The notes beneath the pieces were generated by a model. The model did no database searches. It had not been told where the DNA came from and saw nothing but the letters and a program-made list of their open reading frames with translations. From positions 1-57,177 of the forward strand of contig JBMNQG010000009.1 of NCBI GenBank assembly GCA_050944015.1: 57,177 nucleotides of DNA. The letters are read 5' to 3'. Position 1 is the first letter of the stretch. Every line of letters begins with the position of its first letter. This document shows positions 8,495 through 17,300 of this stretch, in pieces. Both the position numbers and the translations under genes were made by a program. This DNA comes from DUOX01 sp050944015. GTDB lineage: Bacteria > Bacillota > Clostridia > Oscillospirales > Oscillospiraceae.

Positions 8495-9145
8495 TTGAAA
8501 GTAAATGGAAAGGTAAGGCTGACATCGTTTTTCCTGATTCTCGCTACAGCACTTACGCTCTGCTCCGGCTGCGTCACTATGGGCAGGCGCAATCCCACCG
8601 CCACCATCACCTTCTCCAACGGCGTGGAGATTGTGGTAAGGCTCTATTATGACAAGGCCCCAAACACCGTGAAAAACTTCATCTATCTGGCAGAATCCGG
8701 CTTTTATAACGGCCTGAAGGTGCACCGGGTTGTCAAATACAACCTTATACAAATGGGGGATCCAAACGGGGACGGCACGGGAGATGCAGGCTATTGCATA
8801 AAGGGGGAATTCCCCAACAACGGCTACAAGAAAAACGACCTCAGCCTTACCGAGGGCATGGTGGCCATGGGCAGGCTGGGCAGCACCAATGACGATTCCA
8901 AGTATTACGATACCGCCAGCTGCCAATTTTTCATCACCGTCAACGACAAGTCCCACACCCTGGACGGCGACTATGCCGTATTCGGCAAGGTTATAAAAGG
9001 GTATGAAGAATTCCAGGAGATGCAGTATGCGGAAGTGGACGAGAACAAATGCCCCCTGGAAGACATTTTTATAGAATCAATTACAATTGAAACATTCGGC
9101 GAAAATTACGGCAAGCCGAAAACCATCAAGAAGAAAGACGCATAA
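8495..9145 (+). CDS. Peptidyl-prolyl isomerase, cyclophilin type, lipoprotein
   Basis: 216 residues from TTG 8495, preceded by AGGAGGG at 7-nt spacing, which decides this start. The signal peptide ends in a lipobox, LCSGC, with C26, so the protein is anchored outside the membrane. The cyclophilin domain (about residues 38-200) shows KNFIYLAESGFYNGLKVHRV, CQFFITVND and LDGDYAVFGKV, the usual active-site and cyclosporin-pocket strands. It probably helps fold exported proteins. It is convergent with rsmA, and the two genes overlap by 20 bp at their 3' ends. Confidence 0.92.
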   Translation: MKVNGKVRLTSFFLILATALTLCSGCVTMGRRNPTATITFSNGVEIVVRLYYDKAPNTVKNFIYLAESGFYNGLKVHRVVKYNLIQMGDPNGDGTGDAGYCIKGEFPNNGYKKNDLSLTEGMVAMGRLGSTNDDSKYYDTASCQFFITVNDKSHTLDGDYAVFGKVIKGYEEFQEMQYAEVDENKCPLEDIFIESITIETFGENYGKPKTIKKKDA

Positions 9146-9986
9146 GAGCGTCCGCCAGGGCGGCAAACTCCCCTATCCCTAAGGCCTCCCCCCTGACTCC
9201 GAGGTCCAGGCCGCAGGCGGAAATGGCCTCCTCTATACGCTCCTTTTCAAAGCCTTCAAGGGCTGAAGCCAGAGCGTTTTTCAAGGTCTTCCTCCTTTGA
9301 CTGAAGGCCCCCCGCACCACTTTAAAGAACATTTCCTCGCTCCCCACCTGCGCCGGGGGCGAGTTTCTTTTTTTCAGCCGGATTACCGTAGAGCTCACTT
9401 TTGGCTGCGGTATGAAGCACCCGGGGGGCACGTCAAATAGTATTTTCGTCTCCGTATGCCAGTTCACGTACACCGTAAAGGAGCCGTAGTCCTGGCTGCC
9501 TGGCCGGGCAACAAGCCGCCTTGCCACCTCTCTCTGTATCATCACCGTAATGGTGTCAAAGCAGCCCGCCTCAATAAAGGCCGTCAGAACGGGGCTTGTT
9601 ATGTTGTAGGGCAAGTTGGCGCAGACCACCGGCCGCAGGCCGGGAAAATGCTGCCGGACCAGTTCCGGCAGGTTGAATTTCAGCACGTCCCCGAATAGCA
9701 GCTCAATGTTGTCCAGCCCCTGCAAGGCCTCCTCCAGCGCCGGCTTCAGGGTCTTGTCCAGCTCTATGGAGAGCACTTTTCCCGCCCTTAGGGCCAGCTG
9801 CTCCGTAAGGCAGCCCACGCCGGGCCCTACCTCCAAAACCCCTGTGCCGGAATCCAGGCCTGCCTCCTCGGCTATGCGCCGGGGCACCCAGGGGGCGGTC
9901 AGGAAATTCTGCCCCATGGATTTGGAAAAGCGGAAACCGTGCCGGGCCAGGAGTTCTTTTATTTGATGAATGTTGCACAGGTCCAT
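9126..9986 (-). CDS. rsmA: 16S rRNA (adenine1518-N6/adenine1519-N6)-dimethyltransferase
   Basis: 286 residues from ATG 9986, behind GAGGT at 7 nt; a longer frame to 10022 has no site. The Rossmann methyltransferase core is clear: KSMGQNFL at the N-terminus, the SAM-binding VLEVGPGVGCLT, LSIELDKTL, LLFGDVLKF, and the catalytic NLPYNI. It dimethylates two adjacent adenines in the 3' hairpin of 16S rRNA late in 30S assembly. The C-terminal helical domain holds RGAFSQRRKTLKNAL. It lies downstream of trmD on the same strand, separated by a hairpin at 10020-10042. Confidence 0.95.
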   Translation of the reverse strand: MDLCNIHQIKELLARHGFRFSKSMGQNFLTAPWVPRRIAEEAGLDSGTGVLEVGPGVGCLTEQLALRAGKVLSIELDKTLKPALEEALQGLDNIELLFGDVLKFNLPELVRQHFPGLRPVVCANLPYNITSPVLTAFIEAGCFDTITVMIQREVARRLVARPGSQDYGSFTVYVNWHTETKILFDVPPGCFIPQPKVSSTVIRLKKRNSPPAQVGSEEMFFKVVRGAFSQRRKTLKNALASALEGFEKERIEEAISACGLDLGVRGEALGIGEFAALADALMRLSS

Positions 9987-10019
9987 ATCCGTTACCTCAT
10001 TTTCAGGGCCTATTGAAAT

Positions 10020-10042
10020 CAAGGCGGGAAATACCCGCCTTG
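10020..10042 (-). terminator. Hairpin between trmD and rsmA
   Basis: A perfect 9-bp stem (CAAGGCGGG and complement) with a 5-nt loop immediately after the trmD stop at 10046. The following T run is poor (GATTTC), so it may be an inefficient terminator or mRNA 3' end. Confidence 0.5.
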
Positions 10043-10045
10043 CGC

Positions 10046-11338
10046 TTATTTAAGGACTTTCTCGTATGCCAGGCGCTCCTTGCCCTTTTCAGGGCCGGAG
10101 TCCAGGTAAACAACGCCGCAGAGGGCGTACCCGCACTTTTCCAGGAAGCACCTCATGGTCATATTGTCCCTGTGGGTGTCGACCCGCATGCTGGCCGCTC
10201 CCATGCCGAGGCACAGGTCCTCCGCCAGGGCAAACATCTCCGAGGCAAGGCCGCTGCCCCGGAAATCCGACCTTACCGCGGAGCGATGAATGACCCCGTA
10301 GGGTGCTCCTTCCGACAGCCATTTGCCTTCCGTCATGGTCTCGTAGCAGCTCTCGGGGCCCATGGATATTGCAATAACGCCCACAATCTCGTCATCGCAG
10401 GTGAAAACCCAGCAGTTGCCCTTTTCCATGTCGGACAGGAACACGGAGGCGTCGGGATAGCCGTTCTGCCACTGGTCCACACCCTGGCTTTTCAAATAGT
10501 CCCGGGCCTGGGAAACTATCTCCATAATGCCGTCGATGTCCCCAGGTTCCCCCCTGCGGTAGTCGAAAACCGGCCTGGGCTGCTCAGGTGCAGCCCGCTC
10601 CCGCCGAATTTCAGCCAGCAGCTCCAGATCTTCCTTGTCCGTAAACTTAATCCTTGCAAACAGGTCCGGCCGCCTTTCCATGGTGCGGATAAGGCTCTGC
10701 TTGCGGCGCCATCTATTTATCTTCGCATGGTTTCCGGAAAGCAGCACCTCCGGAACGGCACGGCCTTCCCAGACCTCCGGCCGGGTGTACTGGGGGTATT
10801 CCAAAAGGCCGTCCCAATGGCTCTCCCCGGTAAAGCACTCCTCGTCCGACAGCACCCCCGGCACAAGGCGGCATACGGCGTCGCAAACGGCCATGGCGGG
10901 TATTTCCCCTCCGGTGAGCACGAAATCGCCTATGGAGATTTCCTCGTCCACGCACTCCTCAATAAAGCGCTCGTCAATGCCCTCGTAATGGCCGCACACC
11001 AGAACCAGGTGGTCGTAATCCCGCACAAGGCGCTTTGCCGTCTCCTGGTTGAAGACCTGCCCCTGGGGGGACATGTATATCACCCTTGTCCTGCGCCCCT
11101 GGGACTTGCTGAGTATATGGTCAAGGCAGGCCTTGAGGGGCTGGGCCATCATCACGCAGCCCCATCCCCCTCCGTAAGGATAGTCGTCAACCTGATTTTG
11201 CTTATTGCCGGTAAAATCCCTTATCTGTATGCAGTTTATCTCAATTAAGGACCTTTTTGCAGCTCGTCCAAGTATGCTTTCTCCCAGAACCCGGCTCATG
11301 GAGTCGGGAAACAGGGTCATAATGTCGATTTTATACAC
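10046..11338 (-). CDS. trmD: TrmD tRNA (guanine37-N1)-methyltransferase fused to a GNAT acetyltransferase
   Basis: 430 residues. GTG 11338 is chosen because GAGGTGG lies just upstream and it gives the usual TrmD start (YKIDIMTLFP). Residues 1 to about 240 are a complete SPOUT methyltransferase: YGGGWGCVMM, the knot motifs IYMSPQGQVFNQ and CGHYEGIDERFIE, and IGDFVLTGGE. It makes m1G37 in tRNAs reading CNN codons. From about residue 262 a second domain begins: YRRGEPGDIDGIMEIVSQA, then VIHRSAVRSDFRGSGLASEM (the GNAT acetyl-CoA loop) and FLEKCGYALCGVVYL. It is one uninterrupted frame with no stop or frameshift at the junction. The substrate of the GNAT part is unknown. Neighbours are rimM upstream and rsmA downstream; rplS, the usual partner of trmD, is absent here. 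Confidence 0.93.
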   Translation of the reverse strand: MYKIDIMTLFPDSMSRVLGESILGRAAKRSLIEINCIQIRDFTGNKQNQVDDYPYGGGWGCVMMAQPLKACLDHILSKSQGRRTRVIYMSPQGQVFNQETAKRLVRDYDHLVLVCGHYEGIDERFIEECVDEEISIGDFVLTGGEIPAMAVCDAVCRLVPGVLSDEECFTGESHWDGLLEYPQYTRPEVWEGRAVPEVLLSGNHAKINRWRRKQSLIRTMERRPDLFARIKFTDKEDLELLAEIRRERAAPEQPRPVFDYRRGEPGDIDGIMEIVSQARDYLKSQGVDQWQNGYPDASVFLSDMEKGNCWVFTCDDEIVGVIAISMGPESCYETMTEGKWLSEGAPYGVIHRSAVRSDFRGSGLASEMFALAEDLCLGMGAASMRVDTHRDNMTMRCFLEKCGYALCGVVYLDSGPEKGKERLAYEKVLK

Positions 11339-11372
11339 CAAAACCACCTCTCGGGCTGAGCCTGTCCCTGGG

Positions 11373-11858
11373 TTACATGCCTTCCAGCAGCCTTACGGTT
11401 ATTTCGCCCGCATCCACGTCGGTGTTTAAGATAAACTCCGGCCTTGCGGGAATAAGTATCTCCCGCTCCCCCTGGACTACGTAGACGTTTCCCGCAGGCA
11501 GCTCCAGAATATCATCCAGCCTGCCCAGCTCGTTTCCGTCCTCGTCCACAACCCGGGCGCCGATTATATCCTGAAGGAAAAATTCACCCTCCGGCAGCGT
11601 GACGTCGTCCCTGTCTATAAACACTACCTTGTTTTTCAGCCGCATTGCGTCGTTTACGTTCTCGACGCCCTTAAAACGGGCTATGAAAAAGCTCTTGTGC
11701 ACCCGGCCGCCCAGCAGCCGGACGGGCTCCCCGTCTATATACAGGGTGTCAAAATTTAAAAGGAAGTCGGCGCTGTCCGCCCAGGGCATTATCTTTACCT
11801 CTCCCCTGATGCCGTGTGTATTGACGATTTTGCCGGCCTCCAGATACTTCTTTTTCAT
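11373..11858 (-). CDS. rimM: 16S rRNA processing protein RimM
   Basis: 161 residues. The start is ATG 11858 (KKKYLEAGKIVNTHGIRGE), with AGGGGCAGGA upstream; the frame extending to 11969 would run through the khpA terminator. The N-terminal RimM beta-barrel carries GKIVNTHGIRGEVK, and the PRC-barrel part shows EGEFFLQDIIGARVVD and ILIPARPEFI. RimM binds ribosomal protein S19 and assists maturation of the 30S head. It lies 34 bp upstream of trmD in the conserved rpsP-khpA-rimM-trmD order. Confidence 0.93.
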   Translation of the reverse strand: MKKKYLEAGKIVNTHGIRGEVKIMPWADSADFLLNFDTLYIDGEPVRLLGGRVHKSFFIARFKGVENVNDAMRLKNKVVFIDRDDVTLPEGEFFLQDIIGARVVDEDGNELGRLDDILELPAGNVYVVQGEREILIPARPEFILNTDVDAGEITVRLLEGM

Positions 11859-11927
11859 TGTATCCTGCCCCTTTCGAGGTTTATTCGCGGCGGCGGGACA
11901 GCCTTGCCTGTTACGGATAATTTGGAC

Positions 11928-11953
11928 AAAAGGGCCGCTTAAACGGCCCTTTT
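11928..11953 (-). terminator. Hairpin terminator between khpA and rimM
   Basis: A perfect 10-bp stem (AAAAGGGCCG and complement) with a 6-nt loop, ending in TTTT on the minus strand, 6 nt after the khpA stop. It probably lowers rimM-trmD expression relative to rpsP-khpA. Confidence 0.7.
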
Positions 11954-11958
11954 CCCTA

Positions 11959-12189
11959 TCAGTCAACAATTTCTACGGATACTTTTTTGCCCTTTCTCTG
12001 GGCGACGGCCTTCATAAGGATGCGGATCTCCTTCACGATACGGCCATTCCGGCCGATGACCTTGCCCATATCCTCGTCGGCAACCCGCACTTCGAACACA
12101 GTTTCACCGTCGCCCTCGCGCTCGGTTACAGAAATCTCGTCGGGCTTATCCACGAGGTTCTGCACAATATAAGTCAAAAGTTCTTTCAT
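11959..12189 (-). CDS. khpA: KH-domain RNA-binding protein KhpA (YlqC)
   Basis: 76 residues from ATG 12189, behind AAGGAG. It is a single KH domain: LVDKPDEISVTEREGD, then the GxxG loop within EDMGKVIGRNGRIVKEIR. KhpA, usually with KhpB, binds many RNAs and affects cell division and elongation in Gram-positives. It lies 10 bp after rpsP in the standard position of ylqC. Confidence 0.93.
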   Translation of the reverse strand: MKELLTYIVQNLVDKPDEISVTEREGDGETVFEVRVADEDMGKVIGRNGRIVKEIRILMKAVAQRKGKKVSVEIVD

Positions 12190-12199
12190 CTTGCACTCC

Positions 12200-12439
12200 T
12201 TATAGTACCTCAGCCTTTTTAAGCAAGGCCCTCACTGTGTCGGTGGGCTGGGCGCCGTTGGAAATCCAGTACTTGGCCCGCTCCACGTCCACGTTAAACT
12301 CAACGGGATTTTTCAAAGGGCAGTAGGTGCCGATTTCCTCGATAAAGCGGCCGTCACGGGCCCTGCGGGAATCAGCCACGACTATGCGGTAGTAGGGATT
12401 CTTTTTAGCTCCCATTCTGCGCAGCCTGATTTTGACCAT
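12200..12439 (-). CDS. rpsP: 30S ribosomal protein S16
   Basis: 79 residues, full length, from ATG 12439 with GGAGGTGAA upstream. The sequence MVKIRLRRMGAKKNPYYRI and the motif VADSRRARDGRFIEEIG are diagnostic for S16. It lies between ffh and khpA in the conserved order. Confidence 0.97.
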   Translation of the reverse strand: MVKIRLRRMGAKKNPYYRIVVADSRRARDGRFIEEIGTYCPLKNPVEFNVDVERAKYWISNGAQPTDTVRALLKKAEVL

Positions 12440-12490
12440 TTATATTCACCTCCATGTATAGCGCTTGTGATCATTTGTATTGATCGTCTA

Positions 12491-13825
12491 TTAAAAACCG
12501 AACAAATTTCTTTGTCCGAATTTTTGCTTTTTCCTCCCGCCTGTCATCTGCTTTACCATAGTTTGCATCATTTCATACTGTTTAAGCAGGCGGTTTACGT
12601 CCGCAACGGTGGTTCCGCTGCCGGCGGCAATGCGTTTCTTCCGGGAACTGCCCAGAACCTGGGGGTTTTCCCGCTCGTACGGCGTCATGGAAAGTATGAT
12701 GGCTTCCGTCCGGCTCATGGCCTTCTCGTCAACGGTGGCGTTTTTAAGCGCCTTCGCGTCGATTCCGGGTATCATCGCCACAATATCGGAGATGCTTCCC
12801 ATGGATTTCATGGACACGAGCTGCTCGTAGAAGTCCGTCAGGGTGAACTTGTTCTGCCTGAGCCTCTCGGCCATCTCCGCGGCCTTTTTCTCGTCGAAGC
12901 TCTGCTGCGCCTTTTCGATAAGGGTCAGCACGTCGCCCATGCCCAGTATGCGGGAGGCCATGCGGTCCGGGTGGAAAACCTCTATCTGGTCCAGCTTTTC
13001 CCCCACGCCCACGTATTTAATGGGCTTTCCCGTGACGGCCTTGACGGACAGGGCCGCGCCGCCCCGGGCGTCGCCGTCCAGCTTCGTCAGCATAATGCCG
13101 TCTATTCCCAGGGCCTGGTCAAAGGCGGAGGCGGCGTTTACCGCGTCCTGGCCGGTCATGGCGTCCACCACCAGCATGATTTCCGAGGGCTGTGTGGCGT
13201 CCCGGATGTCCCGCAGTTCCTGCATCAGCTCCTCGTCAATATGGAGCCGGCCAGCTGTGTCCAGAATCACCAGGTCGTTTCCATGCTTTTTGGCGTGCTC
13301 AACGCCTGCCCTGGCAATGTCCACCGGATTGCCCTGCCCCATCTGGAACACCGGTATGCCAAGCTGGCTTCCCACTGTTTCCAGCTGCTTGATGGCGGCG
13401 GGCCGGTAGACGTCGCAGGCTACAAGCAATGGGCGCTTGCCGTTTTTCTTCAAAAGGGCCGCCAGCTTCGCGCCGTTCGTGGTCTTGCCCGCGCCCTGCA
13501 GCCCCACCAGCATCAGCACGCCGGGAGTTTTGGAGCCGAAATTGATTTTGGCGCTGGTGCTGCCCATGAGGGCGCAAAGCTCCTCATTGACTATCTTAAT
13601 AACCATCTGGGCAGGGGTCAGGCTCTCCAGAACGTCGGCTCCCACCGCCCGTTCGGAGACTTTTTTAACAAAGTCCTTGACAACCTTATAGCTGACGTCC
13701 GCCTCCAGCAGGGCAAGGCGCACTTCGCGCATTGTCTCCTTTATGTCGGCCTCCGTCAGGCGCCCTTTTCCACGCAGCTTTTTAAACGCGGCGCTCAGTT
13801 TTTCAGACAGACTCTCAAATGCCAT
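12491..13825 (-). CDS. ffh: Signal recognition particle protein Ffh (SRP54)
   Basis: 444 residues from ATG 13825. The NG GTPase domain has the P-loop GLQGAGKTTNGAK, the DVYRPAA insertion motif, ILDTAGRLHIDEEL and TKLDGDARGGAAL. The C-terminal M domain carries the 4.5S/6S RNA- and signal-binding helices, including IPGIDAKAL, MTPYERENPQVLGSSRKKRIAAGSG and a methionine-rich tail (YEMMQTMVKQMTGG). It targets nascent membrane and secreted proteins to the translocase. It starts 4 bp after ylxM, so the two are co-transcribed. Confidence 0.97.
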   Translation of the reverse strand: MAFESLSEKLSAAFKKLRGKGRLTEADIKETMREVRLALLEADVSYKVVKDFVKKVSERAVGADVLESLTPAQMVIKIVNEELCALMGSTSAKINFGSKTPGVLMLVGLQGAGKTTNGAKLAALLKKNGKRPLLVACDVYRPAAIKQLETVGSQLGIPVFQMGQGNPVDIARAGVEHAKKHGNDLVILDTAGRLHIDEELMQELRDIRDATQPSEIMLVVDAMTGQDAVNAASAFDQALGIDGIMLTKLDGDARGGAALSVKAVTGKPIKYVGVGEKLDQIEVFHPDRMASRILGMGDVLTLIEKAQQSFDEKKAAEMAERLRQNKFTLTDFYEQLVSMKSMGSISDIVAMIPGIDAKALKNATVDEKAMSRTEAIILSMTPYERENPQVLGSSRKKRIAAGSGTTVADVNRLLKQYEMMQTMVKQMTGGRKKQKFGQRNLFGF

Positions 13826-13829
13826 AGCG

Positions 13830-14180
13830 TTATCCCTTCAAATCCTGCAGCCTTTCCCGAAGGCTTTCGGCCAGTTCCCTCGCCTCTCCCCGGCAGAGCT
13901 GGATAAGCTTTTCAAGCTCTGCTTCCATCTCCCGGATAATTTCGCTCCGCTCCTGAAAGCGGCGGACGAGTCCGGTTTTTTCCTCCATCTCCAGGAGGAT
14001 GTTTTCGGCGCGCATGATGATATCCCTTACCCCCTGCCGGGAAATGCCCTCGTTTTCCGCAATCTCCGACAGGGAAAGATCCTCGTCGTAGTACATTTCG
14101 AAATACCTGCGCTGCTTTTCCGTCAGGAGGTCCCCGTAGAAATCCAGCAGCATGGTCATTTGAAGGGTTTTATCGCTCAT
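13830..14180 (-). CDS. ylxM: YlxM/p13-like HTH protein associated with SRP
   Basis: 116 residues from ATG 14180, behind GGAGG at 8 nt; a longer frame to 14231 runs into the promoter. It is an all-helical winged-HTH protein resembling sigma region 4: LLTEKQRRYFEMYYDEDLSLSEIAENE, then ISRQGVRDIIMRAENIL. YlxM family members bind or stimulate the SRP pathway in Gram-positives. The gene heads the ylxM-ffh-rpsP-khpA-rimM-trmD transcript and has a near-consensus promoter at 14203-14231. Confidence 0.9.
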   Translation of the reverse strand: MSDKTLQMTMLLDFYGDLLTEKQRRYFEMYYDEDLSLSEIAENEGISRQGVRDIIMRAENILLEMEEKTGLVRRFQERSEIIREMEAELEKLIQLCRGEARELAESLRERLQDLKG

Positions 14181-14202
14181 GTCCCGCGCCTCCACTCGGG
14201 GT

Positions 14203-14231
14203 ATTATATACGCTGCGGCCAAGGTTGTCAA
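14203..14231 (-). promoter_or_regulatory. Consensus sigma-A promoter of the ylxM-ffh cluster
   Basis: On the minus strand, TTGACA (14231-14226), a 17-nt spacer and TATAAT (14208-14203). Both boxes are perfect, as expected for a translation and SRP operon. Confidence 0.85.
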
Positions 14232-14355
14232 GTGTTTTTACTTTACACCCGCAGCCTTAAACGGGCTTGGCTGCTGCCTGAACCCATCTTTTGAATATTT
14301 ACCCATTTTTACGGGGAAACTGTTGGATACGACATATGCAAAATGGGGGTACACC

Positions 14356-17300
14356 ATGACATATAGCAATAACGGCATATACATCAACCCGGAACGTTTG
14401 GACGCCTACGGCGAAAACGTCGCCAGGTCATTTGCGCCCCATGGCACTGTCACAGGCCTGAAGACCGCCGCCGAAGTATACAGGCAGCTTCGGGAAATCA
14501 GGGAAATACACGACCGGCTTCAGCGCCGGGTCAGCGGCGACGCCGGAATGCCTCAGGCCTACGAATGGCTTTTGGACAACTGGTACCTTGCCCAGAGGGA
14601 GGGCCTTGCCGCCGCCATTGAGCTGAAAAACGCAGGGCGCTTGCAGGCCGTCGAGGGCAAAGCAATGATATACGAGCTGTGCAGCGCCCTGGTGCACTCC
14701 GGCCAGGGCGAGATAACCCGAACCCGCTGCGAGCTGTTTCTCACGGGCTTTCAGCGCAGCCGGGTCTTGAGCCGGCGGGAGCTGAGCCTTTTCGTGCCAG
14801 CTCTCCGGGCGGCCCTCATTTCCATGCTTCACTCCCTGTGCAAAAGGCTGGAGTCCTCCGCTTCCGAGGAATTGGCCCAGGCCATGGGCAGGGTTTTTTC
14901 CTCCCTTCGGCTTCTGGGAAATTTGGACCTGTCCGAGACCCTGGAAAAAGTGGACCGGACGGAACAGATACTCCGGCGCGACCCTGCCGGAGTCTATTCT
15001 CGCATGGACGAAAAAACCAGAGAGCACTACCGCCGCCAGGTGGAGAAGCTGTCAAAGCGGCACAGGATACCTGAACACAGGGTGGCCCAGCGGGTTCTCA
15101 AGCTGGCGGAAAACGGCCGGGGCCCTTCCCGCCACGTGGGCTACTATCTCTTTACCGAGCCTCTGGGACAAGCGCCGGACACCAGAGGCCAGGGCCTGTA
15201 TATTGGGGGAATTGTTTTCATCACCCTGTTTTTCTCCCTGCTCCTTGGGTTTATGACCGGCAGCGCGGCGGCCGCTCTACTACTTATCATACCCATTTCC
15301 GAACTGGTAAAAAACCTGCTGGACTTTATCCTGCTGCGGATTATCCCTCCCAGGCACGTGCCCCGAATGGAGCTGCGGGACGGAGTCCCCCTAGAGGGCC
15401 GGACTCTCTGCGTCATTTCGGCCCTTATAACGGGCCCCGACAGCGGAAAGGAATTTGCCCGGAAACTGGAGGAATACAGGCTTGCCAACCGGGACGCCGG
15501 GGAAAACCTGCTTTTCGGCATCCTGGCGGACCTGCCGGACACCAAAAAAGCCCAGCTGCCCGGCGCCGACGAGTGGATAAAAAACGCCGCGGAAGCCATT
15601 GAAAACCTCAACAAAAAGTACGGCGGCGGGTTTTTCTTCCTGTGCCGGGAGCGCATCCTTTGCCAGCCCGACGGCCGCTACATGGGCTGGGAGCGCAAGC
15701 GTGGAGCCATCATGGAGCTGGCAAGGCTTCTTATGAACGGCGAAAGCAGCCTCCAGTGCGTGGCCGGATACCGCTTGGGGCTCCGGGGCGTCAGGTATAT
15801 CATGACCCTGGACAGCGACACCCGCCTGGACCCCGGCACCGCCCGGGAGCTCATCGGGGCAATGCTCCACCCATTAAACAGGCCGGTATTCGACGAGAAA
15901 AAGAGGATTGTCACCCGCGGCTACGGCATCATCCACCCCCGTATGGCGGTGGAGCTGGAATCCGCCGGAAAAAGCGATTTTTCCCGCATCTTTGCCGGCC
16001 AGGGGGGCACGGACCCCTACGGCATAGCCTGCGGAGAAATATACATGGACCTGTTCGACCGGGGGGGCTTCTCCGGCAAGGGCATTATAGACGCGAAAAT
16101 GCTCCTCGACTGCATGGAAGGCCGCATACCGGAAAACAGGGTCCTCTCTCACGACGCACTGGAGGGGGCCTATCTCCGGGGCGGCTTCATGGACGACGTG
16201 GAGCTGACCGACTGCTTCCCTTCCTCAGTATCCAGCTACTACAAGCGCATGCACCGCTGGACCCGGGGCGACTGGCAGAACATTCCCTGGCTTTTCCGCC
16301 GGGGAATGGAGCTTTCCGACGTGGAGAGGTGGAAAATCTTCGACAACCTGCGCCGGAGTCTTGTGTCTCCCCTGACCTTCGCCGCAATTTTTGCAGGCTT
16401 TCTCATGCCAGTGGAGGCTTTAAGCTGGGCTGCCGCGGCCGCCCTGCTTTCCACCGCATCCCGCCTGCTGCTGACCATGGCGGAGGACGTGATGCGCCGC
16501 GGCGAGGAGAGAAAGGTCCGCTACCACTCCGCCGTCCTCCACGGCCTGGGCGGCGCCATTGTTCAAACTGCGGTGAGGCTCATACTCCTGCCCTTCGAGG
16601 CGTGGGTCTGTTTTTCCGCCATGGCCGTCGCCCTGTGGCGCATGCTTGTAAGCCATAAAAACCTTTTAAGCTGGCAGACCGCCGCCCAGAGCGAGGCGAA
16701 AAAGGGCAGCGGCCCTGGCTATTACAGGGAAATGTGGTTTTCCGTGGTTGCGGCGGTAATCTCCATGGGCTTCGCCCCCTCCATTATTGGCAAGGCGGCG
16801 GGGGTTATCTGGCTCCTTTCTCCCCTTTACGCCGCCTTGCTGAGCAGGGAGCGAACCCGGAAACGGCAAATCGACAGCGCCGACAGGGAGTATCTCCTTC
16901 AGTGCTGCCGGGAGATGTGGAGGTTTTTCGAGACCTTTATCGGGCCGGAAAACCACTTCCTGCCCCCGGACAACTTCCAGGAGCAGCCCCCGGTGGGCCT
17001 TGCAAGGCGCACTTCCCCCACGAATATCGGGCTCTGCCTTCTGTCGGCCCTCTGCGCCCTGGACCTGAAAATCACTTCAGAATACACGGCCATGGGCATT
17101 ATTGAAAACCTGCTGTGCACCATGGAGCGCCTGCCCAAATGGAAGGGCCACCTTTACAACTGGTACGACACCGCCACCCTGAAAAGCCTGGAGCACAGGT
17201 ACGTCTCCACCGTGGACAGCGGCAACCTGGCAGCCTGCCTTATCACCCTGCGGGAGGGGCTGCTGGAATACGGCAGGACGGATCTGGCGGCTAAGGCGGA

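Noticed and set aside
12467..13906. 479-codon open frame opposite ffh
   Set aside because: Antisense shadow of ffh, covering conserved GTPase motifs of the true gene; no start signal.
14179..14355. N-terminal extension of the glucan synthase
   Set aside because: The frame is open, but it overlaps the ylxM promoter and lacks a ribosome binding site; ATG 14356 has one.
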